The notes: generated by a model from the letters alone, not told the origin. Numbered from the stretch's first letter, positions 1-9,415 are shown. The stretch is DNA of 64,000 bases from Shinisaurus crocodilurus (GCA_021292165.1 CM037877.1:7307980-7371979); one strand, 5' to 3'. Translations and numbers: made by a program.

Positions 1-244
1 GTCCCTCCCTTATTGGCCTGGCAATATTGCTAATTTTCACCACTTGCTCCTCATTCTGGATTGGTCTCTAATAGGTGGTAAATGCTATTGTGGTGCTCAC
101 TGAATGAACAATGAAACACCTTCAGATGTTTCAAGCTATTTTAAGCTTAGCTAGAAGTTGTCAGGAAATGTACTTTATGTCAGAAGATTTTTGTTCTGTG
201 GGAAAGTCGTCGCTAGCCCTCCTTGGTCTGATACTCTGGAGATG
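1..244. other. unassigned non-coding sequence
   Basis: No gene, RNA or recognisable repeat is visible here. Short open frames start in this stretch but run into the SINE and foldback element that follow, and they have no coding signature. Confidence 0.5.
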
Positions 245-511
245 GGTGGAGTATGCAGTTCTGTGGGGTGCACTTGCTTTCCATGTAGAACAGGGCTCTC
301 CAACCTTGGGTCCCCAGATGTTGCTGGACTACAGTTCCCAGAATCCCTTGCCATTAGCCATGCAGGCTGGGTATGCTGGGAGCTGTAGGCCAGCAACATC
401 TAGGGACCCAAGATTGGAGACCCCTGATGTAGAAGGTCCCAGGTTCGATTCCTGGTATCTCCAGGTATGGCTGAAACCCTGGTCTGATTCAGCAGAAGGC
501 AGCTTCCTATG
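245..511 (+). mobile_element. tRNA-headed squamate SINE (type A), split by a foldback element
   Basis: The right half begins AGAAGGTCCCAGGTTCGATT, with a Pol III B-box like GGTTCGATTCC at about 442-452, and closes with GGCAGCTTCCTATG, the usual end of this SINE type. The left half (TGCACTTGCTTTCCATGTAGAA) is the degenerate A-box to anticodon side of a tRNA-like head. A 136-bp foldback element at 291-426 is inserted in the head with an 8-bp duplication. The SINE resembles the Sauria/ACA group of lizard SINEs; I cannot fix the subfamily. Confidence 0.75.
291..426. mobile_element. hAT-like foldback element, family B, with perfect 8-bp target duplication
   Basis: The element starts CAGGGCTCTCCAACCTTGGG and ends with the imperfect inverse (GGAGACCCCTG). 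The two arms pair over most of their length around a centre at about 355. ATGTAGAA is present at 283-290 and again at 427-434, a perfect 8-bp target duplication, which together with CAG...CTG ends indicates hAT-type transposition. There is no coding capacity, so it is a MITE mobilised in trans. Arm sequence includes CTACAGTTCCCAGAATCCC. Confidence 0.88.
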
Positions 512-573
512 ACCAAGGAACAGACAATTTTATTGTTATGCCTCCAGGTTCCCCCCACCCTGCCCCAAAGATG

Positions 574-960
574 ACCCTGTCCTAGGAATGGATGAGAAAT
601 TCTTTCTGTCTAGCATTTTTAAATGCAAATTGAGGAAATCTGTACCTCCCGAGAGCCAATATGTGAACTGAGGCAGAGCTGCATCCCCAAATCTGCACTT
701 TTCTGAGCTTGCTGGTGCAGCTTGTCGCAGAAAAAAATGTGCACAGAAAACACGCACAGCATTGAAAAAGGCACGCAGAATGCATGTCTTGATTGAGAAA
801 AGTGTGCACAAAATCGCAGCACATCAATTGAAAAGTACTCCAAAAATCCATGCGTTAGAAAAACTTGTGCAAAAAGTGCGTGCATTCGGGGGGAGGGGGA
901 AGTGCAGCAAAAAAGCACCAATTCCCATGTGGTTTTAAAAACAAGCAAGTCACACACTTT
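574..960. mobile_element. AT-rich repeat fragment related to the TAGGGATGG hAT group
   Basis: The left edge TAGGAATGGATGAGAAATTC resembles the termini of the TAGGGATGG elements seen intact at 45577-45998. The interior consists of spaced TGTGCA, GTGCAAAA and ATGCA motifs typical of those elements' interiors. The right end and target duplication could not be found, so the assignment is tentative. It shares style with 59754-60060. Confidence 0.4.
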
Positions 961-1035
961 TAGGTGGAGACAGAATGGAAAGAGCTCAGTCTCGGAAATC
1001 CGAGAATCTGTGTGAGAGCCGGATTGGCAGATCCA

Positions 1036-1333
1036 TCCACAATGGTGCAGCCAGGAAATGTTAGACCTTGTTGGGACAGAATGGTCTTATGGCCCCCCCC
1101 CCTTTAGATGGCCATGTGTCTTACTTCAGTCGTGAAGCACACAGCTAACACGTATCTCCTCTACCACCCCACTGCTTCTGGTCCATGTTTTTTTGCAGCT
1201 GCTTCTACGTTGCTGACATGTTAGGAACAAGCAAGAACAAAACTCTTTGCCAACCCTGATGACATAAGAGCTGAGCATGTGCAGTTTTGCACTGTTAAAC
1301 TCATTGAAATCATAGCACTGCCATGGATACAGG
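1036..1333. repeat. unnamed interspersed repeat, family X copy 1
   Basis: This roughly 300-bp stretch recurs at 29503-29973. Both copies carry GGTGCAGC near the left edge, then AGATGGCCA.GTGTCTT, GTGAAGCACACAGCTAACA, GCATGTGCAGTTTTG and ATCATAGCACT in the same order. I see no tRNA-like head, terminal inverted repeat or LINE tail. It could be an internal piece of a larger transposon. Confidence 0.65.
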
Positions 1334-1587
1334 CATACAATGGAGCTTGCTTCTGCTGCCCTCACCTCCTGCCACTCTCTTTGTGGCCATTTGCCCCCCC
1401 CCCCGCCTGGGGGGTTCTTCTGGGTCCCTTGGCTTTGGCCCCAGTGTCCAGCCATAGCTGCATCACTGTCCATCCAGCCCTACTCAATCCTGAGCAATGG
1501 CCCACATAGCTCTCTATGAAGCATAAGTGCATTTATATAAGGAGATATGAACTGCCCAGTTGGATCAGAGCCAGGGTCCATCTAGCC

Positions 1588-1686
1588 AGGGCTCCTTTTC
1601 CATTACAGGTTTTGCAGGTTTTATTTGGGACTTTGTAGGAGCTGTATTCATGGCGCTCCATGGTGGTGAACCTGTTTTTTTCCCCA

Positions 1687-1717
<31 letters not shown>

Positions 1718-1789
1718 TCAGCACTGTGGATAGCTCCTACAAAGCTCCAATTCAAACCTGCAAAACCATGTAATGGAAAAGGAACCCCA
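1588..1789. mobile_element. foldback element, family F, with GT microsatellite in the loop
   Basis: The arms AGGGCTCCTTTTCCATTAC (from 1588) and GTAATGGAAAAGGAACCCC (to 1788) are inverse complements. Inner arms around 1632-1665 and 1716-1744 also pair (GTAGGAGCT with AGCTCCTAC). The centre has expanded into a GT repeat at 1687-1713. Related pieces with CATGGTGCTGAAC and GGATAGCTCCT occur at 5334-5408 and 5625-5695. I did not find a target duplication. Confidence 0.65.
1687..1713. repeat. (GT)n microsatellite
   Basis: About 13 uninterrupted GT units, sitting at the apex of the foldback element 1588-1789. Confidence 0.95.
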
Positions 1790-1936
1790 CCGAAATAGGA
1801 GTCACCAGCCGCCCCTGCCTAGAGGAGTAGGACATAAAAGCAACCGCCATCCACTGTCGAAGTTGTCCCTCATTGCATCCCTCATTTCAAGCCATTTTTG
1901 CTCCAGATTTCTTCTCATTTAGGGGCCTTCTGTCAC

Positions 1937-2235
1937 TCATATAGAGCTGGAGTGCTGAGGAGTGTGTGAACACATCAGAGCTGCTTCTATTATATAAACA
2001 GAAATGTTGCGTTTATGTTTCCTGATGGAGCCCTTTCCTCTCACTTGCTCCCTTTTTCCGTTTCCTGCAACATTTGCTGCATTACAGTTAATGGAATTTA
2101 TGAGAACGACTTGTAATTCTCCAAAACTGCCTCGTGTGGTCATTTTAGCAGGAGCCCCGTGAATTATGCAATAGCCCATCGCCTTAATTAAAACAAATTG
2201 CATTTACTGTATCAGCCCCTTGTATAAATCACTCC
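1937..2235. other. candidate conserved non-coding element
   Basis: This is a repeat-free, moderately AT-rich stretch with closely packed homeodomain/POU-like motifs (GCCTTAATTAAAACAAATTGC, AATTATGCAA, CATTTGCTGCATTA). Frames are short on both strands. The texture is that of vertebrate developmental enhancers, but conservation itself cannot be seen from one sequence. Confidence 0.4.
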
Positions 2236-2334
2236 CCAAGGCCTATCTGTGAAGCTCCTTCATAGATGGCTCTTGAGGGATGTTGACAGCAGACTCCATC
2301 GCAAAAAAACAACGACAACATTGGGAGCGTTTAA

Positions 2335-2362
2335 ACACACACACACACACACACACACACAC
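2335..2362. repeat. (AC)n microsatellite
   Basis: Fourteen uninterrupted AC units. Confidence 0.95.
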
Positions 2363-2590
2363 TTCCTCCTTTCCAGTCTCAGAGCCACTCAAAGGCAAAT
2401 AAACAAACAAATAAATAAATAAGGTGGCCCCCTTCAGAGTCATGGGGAAAATAATGGCCTCCTCACCTCCTTTATTGCATGGGTTTTGATGGCAAGAGGT
2501 CTGTCCATGACAGCAGCAGGGATGTGAAGCACCCTTATTTGCATCACTGGCAATCATACAGAAACAAGCTAGAAATACCGAGGGCTAATC

Positions 2591-2641
2591 GTTTCTTTCT
2601 TTCTTTCTTTCTTCTTCTGCTTTTTTTTTTTTTTTTTTTTT
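2591..2641. repeat. (TTTC)n followed by poly-T
   Basis: TTTC units at 2591-2617 are followed by a T run at about 2621-2641. No SINE body is recognisable beside it. Confidence 0.85.
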
Positions 2642-2830
2642 GAAGGCTAAAGTAGGAAGCCTGGAGGATTTCTCACACCATGCAATATAATTAGACTGGA
2701 CAATGAGGCAACCAGCTTTTTATTCCATTGTTGTCGGTCCCATTTAATAAGGGAAATGACCGCTGGGTATTCACGTCTCTTTGAGTTCAAAGAGGCTGGA
2801 AGTGGAGTATTAGATACTGCAGGAGGAAGT
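2642..2830. other. candidate conserved non-coding element
   Basis: Repeat-free sequence with ATATAATTAGACTGGACAATG, CCATTGTTGT (SOX-like) and CCCATTTAATAAGG motifs. No coding frame or transposon edge is visible. Regulatory function is inferred only from texture. Confidence 0.35.
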
Positions 2831-2879
2831 AACCACATTAAAAATAAAATAAAATTAAAAAATTAAACACAGCCCTCCA

Positions 2880-3060
2880 GAAAATGTCATGCGTCTAAGT
2901 CTCATCAATCACAATGGGACGTAAGATTACTCATAACAAACTTTGTAGCATTGATCTCAACATCACTTATAGCCCAACACATACATCTTTACTTGAAAGT
3001 AACTCTTGCTTAGTCCAATGGGACTTACTCTATAGCGAGGGTGCACAGGACAGCAGTTTT
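2880..3060. mobile_element. decayed fragment of the TTA-flanked family P
   Basis: Contains CCAATGGGACTTACT and an approximate inverse (CACAATGGGACGTAAG), the core of a short palindromic repeat seen better at 9474-9585, 18784-19312 and 53083-53168. Ends are eroded. Confidence 0.4.
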
Positions 3061-3440
3061 CAGCAGAACTAACTCACTCGGTGTCAGGCTCATGCTCTCT
3101 TGACTTACGGTATGATTTACAGATAGTTAAGACAATGGAAAACCGGTAAGGGCTCAATCCTATGTCTCTCTGACCTTGTCTGGGGGGCATAGGATTGGGC
3201 ATAGAGGGCGCTGAGACCTGGGAAATCCCTTCTGAGGTTGCAGCGCCGTGGAGCGCCCACCTTGTAGCCAGTTCGGTTCTTTCCGCATCAGCAGGGAACC
3301 AAACACAGAAGGCGGTGTTCGGTTCCCCCATGGGGGAGGGGGCATTCCTCAGGGCAGGGAGGGGAATTCTGAGGAATACAGGCCGTGTTTCAGGAGAGGA
3401 GAGGTAAAAGATCTAAATGGCCAAAATTGTCTGTCTAGGA
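3061..3440. other. unassigned GC- and CpG-richer stretch
   Basis: No gene is visible. CTCAATCCTATG at 3149 and CATAGGATTGGG at 3188 form a short inverted repeat like the termini of family P. The remainder shows several CpGs (CAGCGCCGTGGAGCGCC) and no frame with protein-like content. Confidence 0.45.
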
Positions 3441-4193
3441 CAGGGCTCTCCAACCTTGGGTCCCCAGATGTTGCTGGACTACAGCTCCCAGAATCCCTTG
3501 TGTCAAGGTTCCGCTACTGCAGGGACCCCTCAACCTTCCTTTGGGAGATCTCTGCCTCTCCTCAAAGCCCCTCCCATTCCAGGAGATCCAGTCCTTTTAC
3601 AGCTTCCAATAGCATGCGTGTAGGCTGTAGGCGTGGTGAATAAGTCACTCCAAACTCTCAGGGTAAACAACAGCACTTTACTTATAATATTAGGGTTTTT
3701 ACTTAATAGAGTGGTTATAGTTCAAAAGCAAGTATGATAAAATAAAACAAACAAACAAACAATCCAATGTTCTCTAGTATAACTTCAGACTACCTATATG
3801 CTATGCAACCAGTTTCTCTTTCTCTCCTTCTCTCTGCTGTTTCTCTGCTGCTGCTTCTAGCTCTCTCTCAGCACACACACCGACTGCTAGCTGACCACAC
3901 CCCACATATATAGCCTTCCCAGGAATGGAAGGTTATAATCATGTGACCTTGAATAGGATATCTAATTCTTAACTTCTATTGGGTAACTTAAAACTCTCAA
4001 ACTCCCCCTCCCATCCCAGTGTTTGGGCCTTCAGGCTTCAACTACTCGAGGGAAGTGTTTGGGCCTTCAGGCTTCAACAAACTCAAGCCTGAGTAGGCCT
4101 CAATCCTTTACACCTTGCCATTAGCCATGCTGGCTGGGTATGCTGGGAGCTGTAGGCCAGCAACATCTGGGGACCCAAGGCTGGAGAACCTTG
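3441..4193. mobile_element. hAT-like foldback element, family B, interrupted by a solo LTR
   Basis: The left half (3441-3500) begins CAGGGCTCTCCAACCTTGGG. The right half (4113-4193) ends with the inverse GGACCCAAGGCTGGAGAACC. Removing 3501-4112 plus one copy of CCTTG restores a 136-140-bp family B foldback matching 291-426. Flanks GTCTAGGA (3433-3440) and GTCTAGAT (4194-4201) agree at 6 of 8 bases, a decayed 8-bp duplication. Confidence 0.85.
3501..4112 (-). mobile_element. solo LTR of an LTR retroelement, 612 bp
   Basis: The insertion starts TGTCAAGG and ends CTTTACA (TG...CA) and is bounded by CCTTG at 3496-3500 and 4113-4117, a perfect 5-bp target duplication. On the minus strand there is a CCAAT box (CCCAAT, about 3978-3983), then TATATA at 3907-3912, and a 25-bp direct repeat near the U3 edge (4018-4042 and 4054-4078), so minus is the likely orientation. 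No canonical AATAAA follows on that strand; only AGTAAA-like variants are present. There is no internal coding region, so it is what remains after recombination between two LTRs. Superfamily (endogenous retrovirus or Gypsy) is undecided. Confidence 0.85.
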
Positions 4194-4207
4194 GTCTAGA
4201 TGTCTTT

Positions 4208-4262
4208 GAGGGTGACGGGAGCGCACGGCGGATATCCTATCTGCCGTGCTCCTCCCACCCTC
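4208..4262. repeat. GC-rich inverted repeat
   Basis: GAGGGTGACGGGAGCGCACGG pairs with CCGTGCTCCTCCCACCCTC around a GATATCCTATC centre. It lies directly beyond the family B foldback. It may be a short foldback transposon core. Confidence 0.6.
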
Positions 4263-5179
4263 AGTAGGATGCCCTTAATCTTCCAAATTTGGGGGGTTAT
4301 TGCACTGGATTGCGCTGTGAGTGTTCCAATTTTTGATTTTTGATGAAGTACTACTTAAGGGACAAGTCACTCAGGTCTCATACAAACATATTCAAGCAGT
4401 TGCTTAGGGCTTTAAAATGGAAGTGTAACGCTATGCTATGATAAGGATTTGGATTGGCCAGGGAAGTGGCCAGTCAGAGTTGTGTTTCCAGCGGGCCGTG
4501 ACAAATGATGCAACCTTCCCTTCTCTCTTCCCCCAACCCTGCCAATGGCCACTGCGCGGCTGGCTCTCTGCTCCCCTCCATAACAAGCTAGCTAGCAGAA
4601 TGTACCACAGACTGTGATGACATCCCCGTGTTCTGCATTTCTGCATCCCTTATTCCCATTATAGGCTACTGTGGGCTGGTGGTTGGCAAGGGGGGGGGGA
4701 GTTCAGCGTGCCTTAACACCTGCCATGACCGGCAGCCGCACCGTGATTCTGAGACGGAAGAGGAAGGAACAGCTGGATCAGAACGATGAATGGTGCCAGC
4801 CGTGGAGGTAGTGAACAAAGCCTGTGACGCTGAACAGGACCCAATCAGCCCCCTTCAGCCAGAGCCCGCCCCCGCTCAACGACTGGCCAGGTTCTCCAGG
4901 GGAGCCAGCCCCCTTCACACCAGGGGCCTTATGCTCCTCAGTTCCCGTGGCTCACCAGTGAACTAGGTGGACCTGACAGAGACATGATGGAGCACTAGGC
5001 TCTAGGTGAGAGGACTGCCCCTTGATGGCTCCCCACTTTTCAGGAAGGGGGAAGAGTCTGGGGGTGGGGCGGTGTGGCCCAAGATGGACAAGAAGTTTCA
5101 GTTGAGCTCCTGACCTCAATGGAGCAGATGCCTGCTTGGAGCTCGCGGCGGTCCTGCAACCCCACCCTTGACATTACTT
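4263..5179. other. unassigned non-coding sequence
   Basis: No gene or clear repeat. A G run occurs at about 4690-4699. The block 4740-5060 is GC-richer (GCCCGCCCCCGCTC) but has no long frame and no splice-flanked exon that I can recognise. Confidence 0.45.
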
Positions 5180-5184
5180 GTCTG

Positions 5185-5265
5185 ACTGGGCCACCTTCTG
5201 GTCCCAGTTTCAATTCCTGGCAGCTGCAGCTAGAAGGATCAGGTAGCAGGTTATGTGGAATGCAA
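5185..5265 (+). mobile_element. SINE type A fragment
   Basis: CCCAGTTTCAATTCCTGGCAGCTGCAG preserves the B-box and acceptor side of the tRNA-like head and is followed by AGAAGGATCAGGTAGCAGGT, the usual body of this SINE. Both ends are lost. Confidence 0.6.
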
Positions 5266-5333
5266 GGGGAGGCTGGTGACCCCTACGTCAGTGGGGCTCC
5301 TTCTCCAGTCCATCTTTTTGTCTGAGCTTCATA

Positions 5334-5700
5334 GGAGCTCTCCATGGTGCTCCGTGGTGGCGAACCTATTTTGGGGATGGAGTTCAGCACCATGGATGGC
5401 TCCTATGTGAAGCTCAAACTGAAAGATGGAATGGATAGGGAGCCCCGCTGTCATAGGCGTCGTCACTGGCCTCCCCGAGTGAAATGCCGTGTGTCCACTC
5501 TGGGCTTCAATCTGAAGCTCAAACTGAAAGATGGAATGGATAAGGAGCCCCGCTGTCATAGGCGTCGTCACTGGCCTCCCCGAGTGAAATGCCGTGTGTC
5601 CACTCTGGGCTTCAATCTGAAGTTTAAAGGAGCCACCCATGGTGCTGAACCCTACCCCCAAAATATGTCCAGCACCACGGATAGCTCCTTAAAAGTTCAG
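5334..5700. repeat. 105-bp tandem duplication bracketed by family F foldback sequence
   Basis: Two near-identical 105-bp units occupy 5409-5513 and 5514-5618, with a third start at 5619. The flanks 5334-5408 and 5625-5695 both carry the palindromic family F motifs (CATGGTGCTGAAC, GATAGCTCCT). Because 105 is a multiple of three, a 308-codon open frame runs across the array on the plus strand and a repeated frame on the minus strand. Neither resembles a protein family. Confidence 0.85.
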
Positions 5701-5783
5701 ACTGAAACCCGGAGTGGATACAACAACCCAATGACATGGGAGCCACTGGCCTCCACTGAGGACAGCATAACATCACAATATGC

Positions 5784-6695
5784 CAGGGGTGCGGAACCTC
5801 CAGCCCGCAGACCTAATCCGGCCCACGAGGCTCCCCAGTTCAGCTTGCAGGGCCACAGGGAGGAATCCCCCCAGAGGGCACCCCTTGCTGTCCTCTCCCA
5901 TCGGAGGTACCAGTGGAGATGCAGGTGGCAAGGATTCGGGCCATGCTGGGAAGAGCAGCATGTGTGGAGGAGCTTTGTTTGTGCAGCACCCGGCATCCAC
6001 AGGGGTGCTGGGAGCCACTTGACGTTGTGGAGCCGCTTGAAGTGCCAGCCAAGTGCCTTTCTCCATGCTGGGAGGAGGCGTGGAACTACGTGCCTCTCCC
6101 GGCATGGAGGGGAGGGAAACCCACAGGGGTGGGGTGAGGTTAGAAATCATAGAAATCATAGAAAAGTAGAGTTGGAAGGGGCCTACAAGGCCATCGAGTC
6201 CAACCCCCTGCTCAATGCAGGAATCCAGGTCAAAGCATCTCTGACAGATGTCTGTCCAGCTGCACCTTGAATGCCTCCAGACTGGGAGAGCCCACCACCT
6301 CCCTAGGTAGTTGATTCCATTGTCTTATTGCTCTGACAGTCAGGAAATTTTTCCTGATGTTTAGGTGGAATCTAGGTTCCTGTAACTTGAGCCCATTATT
6401 CCGTGTCCTGCAAACTGGGATGAACGAGAAGAGATCTTTGCCCTGCTCTGTGTGACATCCCTTCAAATACTGGAAGAGTGCGATCATATTTCCCCTCAGT
6501 CTCCTCTTCTGAAGGCTAAACATGCCCAGTTCTTTCAGTCTCTCCTCATAGGGCCTTGTTTCCAGTCCCTTTATCATCCTTGTTGCCCTCCTCTGAACCC
6601 TCTCCAGTTTGTCTATGTCCTTCTTAAAGTGAGGTGCCCAGAACTGGACGTCAGTGGGCAGGACCACGCCTGGGGGTGGTGGTTCTGCACCCCTG
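5784..6695. mobile_element. non-autonomous hAT-like element with perfect 8-bp duplication and nested CR1
   Basis: The element begins CAGGGGTGCGGAACCTCCAG and ends GTGGTTCTGCACCCCTG, inverse termini of about 16 bp. CAATATGC is repeated exactly at 5776-5783 and 6696-6703. A CR1 fragment (6147-6652) is nested inside, so the element alone is about 400 bp. The same family is seen at 40536-40834 and as fragments at 21780-21840 and 28240-28300. No transposase frame remains. Confidence 0.88.
6147..6652 (-). mobile_element. CR1 LINE, 5'-truncated copy
   Basis: The minus strand encodes the end of CR1 ORF2: about 140 codons running from [20 protein letters not shown] through RMIKGLE and [14 protein letters not shown] to [11 protein letters not shown] and SPSLEAFK, the conserved C-terminus. 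It is followed by the short 3' UTR ending in GGAAGGGGC...TCTATGATTTCTATGATTTC. The frame is nearly intact, implying a fairly young insertion. Reverse transcriptase and endonuclease are absent through 5' truncation. Confidence 0.9.
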
Positions 6696-6832
6696 CAATA
6701 TGCTATGGAGATGGAGGGAGAAGGAACTACATGGGCAGCTGTGCATTTAATGCAAAACCCAATTTGCCCTTTGAGACATACAGACGGGAGCTAATTTTAA
6801 CTGCAAGTTTAGCATGGGCTACTACGGCAAGT

Positions 6833-7065
6833 GAGAGCCAGCATGGTGCAGTGGTGAGAGCGCTGGACTGGGACTCGGGAGATCCGGGTTCTAGTCCCCG
6901 CTCAGCCATGAAACCCACTGCGTGACTTTGGGCCAGTCACTGACTCTCAGCCGAACCTACCTCACAGGGTTGTTGCGAGGATAAAATGGAGAGGAGGAGG
7001 ATTATGTAAGCCACCTTGGGCTCCTCGGAGGAAAAAAGCTAGGAAGTAAACGTAAAAGTAAATAA
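6833..7065 (+). mobile_element. tRNA-headed SINE type B, full length
   Basis: Starts GAGCCAGCATGGTGCAGTGG with an A-box-like GTGCAGTGGTGAGAG, has B-box GGTTCTAGTCC, the body GACTTTGGGCCAGTCACTGA and CCTCACAGGGTTGTTGCGAG, and a tail with GCCACCTTGGGCTCC ending in AAGTAAATAACTAAAC. This is the same family as 47378-47617, 54644-54885 and 58497-58742. Confidence 0.88.
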
Positions 7066-7067
7066 CT

Positions 7068-7490
7068 AAACATTGTCATGCGTCGTGCGGCAGGAAGGCG
7101 AAGCATTCGTCTCTGAGCTCGGGGGGGGGGGGAGGAAATTCCAACCCGAGTCCTCCCAAGTCGCTTTGCTGTCTGCTGTGTCCAATTTGTCCGCCTCTCC
7201 TTCTGGATTGCTTTCCTCCCACCTTCCCGATTTGAGCCACGTTGGGGAGAGATTGTAGCAGCTGGTCCCGCTCTTTATGCTAAAAAATACTCCAGAGCCG
7301 CGTGAAAGCTGAAATCGCCGGCTCTTCCAGGCAGGCAGCATGGAGCGGTTGTTCGTGTTGGAAATCGGCCCAGCAAGAGAGGGTTCAGTCCCTTATTGCC
7401 CCCGAAAGTGCCACTGTCTCTTTAATGGCCACAAGCAAATGTTTCTGCGCCACAGTCCACCCTGACACACCGGGGGAACGGGCTGTTATA
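7068..7490. other. candidate conserved non-coding element
   Basis: Repeat-free apart from a 12-G run at about 7122-7133. It combines CpG-containing unique sequence (GAGCCGCGTGAAAGCTGAAATCGCC) with AT motifs (TGTCTCTTTAATGGCC). No frame is protein-like. Conservation is a guess from texture. Confidence 0.35.
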
Positions 7491-7512
7491 CTGAGTTATT
7501 GATAGTCTAGCT

Positions 7513-7603
7513 CAGTGTTCTCCAACCTTGGGTCCCTAGATGTTTTTGGCCTACAACTCCCAGCATGCCCCAACATCTGGGGACCCAAGGTTGGAGAACA
7601 CTG
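7513..7603. mobile_element. hAT-like foldback element, family A, internally deleted
   Basis: Starts CAGTGTTCTCCAACCTTGGG and ends with the inverse, GGTTGGAGAACACTG. At 91 bp it lacks about 45 bp of the central palindrome found in 9846-9980. Flanks GTCTAGCT (7505-7512) and AGCTAGCT (7604-7611) agree at 6 of 8 bases. Confidence 0.85.
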
Positions 7604-7746
7604 AGCTAGCTGCCTTTGAAGAAAGCCAGGAACTTCATTGGCCACAATCAGTTGAGAATGAAGGACAGGAGGTTAGCTTTTGGGGGGTGGGGGATTGACG
7701 GTTCCCTGCTCCGCAATCACGTCAGCCTTTTCCTAGCCATGGATGA

Positions 7747-7993
7747 AGGAAGATGCCTTATCTCAGGTCCATCCAACCTGGTATGGTCTACTCTGAGGGG
7801 CAGTGACTCACCATGTGGACCTCTGAGGCAGGCTTTTCCACCCTCCTGCCCTCCATATGTTTTGGAAAACAACGTCCGGCATTCCTCACCATTGGCCAGG
7901 TTGGCAGGGGTTGATGGGAAATGGAAGTCCAAAACAGCTGGAGGGGACACCTTCTACGTGCAGAGCAGGTGCTCTGCCACTGAGCCGTGGGGT
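7747..7993 (-). mobile_element. SINE type A, inverted, with a family C foldback inside
   Basis: Read on the minus strand it has the tRNA-like head (GCTCAGTGGCAGAGCACCTG), then ACGTAGAAGGTGTCC, and after the interruption the distal body with GATAAGGCATCTTCC. The insert at about 7830-7947 is a decayed family C foldback (CCTCCATATGTTTTGGA ... TCCAAAACAGCTGGAGG). Confidence 0.7.
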
Positions 7994-8099
7994 CCGATGC
8001 AGAACCCAGTCTAGGGGCTTCATACCTGCCTGACCCAACATAGTGGTTTTGACATAGAAAGTAGAACTGGAACTAAATTTTGCACAACATGTGGACACA

Positions 8100-9367
8100 T
8101 GGGATGTGTCAGTATAGATATACTGTTGAGTGGGACCATCCAGAGTTTTAGATTGGAGTGTGCTGCAATCACTGATCAGTACGCTGATGACACGCAGCTC
8201 TATTTCTCCTTTTCATCCTCAGCAGGTGAGGCTGTGGATGTGCTGAACCGGTGCCTGGCTGCGACAATGGACTGGATGAGGGCTAACGAACAGGCTTAAT
8301 CCAGACAAGACTGAGATGCTGTTAGTGGGTGGTTCCTCTGACCGGATGGAGGGTGTTCAGCCTGCTCCGGATGGGGTTGCTCTCCCCTTGAAGGAGCAGG
8401 TCCATAGCTTGGGGGGGGGTCTCCTTGAGCCATCTTTGCCACTTGAGCCTCAAGTGGCCTCAGTGGCACAGAGTGCCTTCTATCAGCTCTGGCTGGTGGC
8501 CCAGCCAGGCCCCTATCTGGACAGGGATAGCCTGGTCTCAGTAATCTACGCTCTGGTGATCTCTAAACTAGCAATGCACTCTACGTTGGGCTGCCCTTGA
8601 AGACTGTTCAGAAATTGCAGCTTGTGCAAAATGCAGCAGCCAGGCTTATTGCGGGGACCAGAAGGTCCGAGCACATTACACCAGTTCTGGCCCGTTTGCA
8701 CTGGCTGCCAATATGCTTCCGAGCCGAATTCAAGGTGCTGGTTTTAACCTATAAAGCCCTACATGGCTTAGAATCACAATATTGTGATTTTATGATGTTT
8801 GATTTATATTGATTGTGAACCACCCAGGGAGCCTTCTGGCTGATGGGTGGTGTAGAAATATAATATAATATAATAAATAAATAAATACCTGGCGGAACAC
8901 CCCTTCCCAACCACAATCTACCCGGACACTGCACTCAACATCTGGGGCCCTCCTCCTACTGCCGCCTCTTAGGGAGGCTCAGTTGGTGGCAACAAGGAGG
9001 AGGGCCTTCTCAGTGGTAGCCCCCCCAATTGTGGAATAAGCTCCCCCACTGAGGCCCACCTGGGGCCAACCTTACTATCTTTTCGGCGCCAGGTTAAGAC
9101 TTCCCTCTATGCCAAGGCATTCAATATTTAACTGTTCAAACTAGCACATGGGGGTGGGTGGGTGGGTGGGTGGTAATTGTCACCGGTAGGCTTAGTTTTA
9201 TTAACTATTCAGTATTGGCATTTTAAACGGCGCTTTTAAATTTGGTTTTAAACTTTTTAACTACACTGTATGTTTTTATTGTTTGTTTTTATGTGGATTA
9301 TTATTTGTATGAATTGTTGTGAACCGCCCAGAGGGCTTCGGCTATGGGGCGGTATAGAAATGAAATA

Positions 9368-9378
<11 letters not shown>
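8100..9378 (+). mobile_element. L2-clade LINE, 3' part, split by a second LINE tail
   Basis: Frames in order encode YADDTQLYFSF (the reverse transcriptase YADD catalytic box), MRANEQA, the PDKTEML motif across a frameshift, then KLQLVQNAAARLIAGTRR and LHWLPICFRAEFKVLVLTYKALHGL, the conserved end of L2-type ORF2. The 3' UTR ends TGTGAACCGCCCAGAGGGCTT and GGGCGGTATAGAAATGAAAT. Frameshifts and an insertion at about 8770-8885 show it is dead. About 1.2 kb remain of a roughly 3-5 kb element. Confidence 0.88.
8770..8885 (+). mobile_element. second LINE 3' tail nested in the L2 copy
   Basis: ATTGTGAACCACCCAGGGAGC...GGTGGTGTAGAAATATAATA with a TAAATAAATAAATA tail interrupts the KALHGL codons. After it the outer element resumes at CCTGGCGGAACACCCC. 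It is a very short 5'-truncated copy of a related L2 element. Confidence 0.75.

Positions 9379-9415
<37 letters not shown>

Noticed and set aside
434..511. tRNA gene
   Set aside because: Only the B-box side of a tRNA-like SINE head is present, the cloverleaf is incomplete and the SINE body follows.
5344..6270. 308-codon open frame on the plus strand
   Set aside because: It runs across the 105-bp tandem repeat and into a hAT element. The residues show repeat periodicity only and no protein family.
6832..6905. tRNA gene with A and B boxes
   Set aside because: The boxes are followed by the standard SINE type B body and an AAAT-type tail, and the acceptor stem does not pair.
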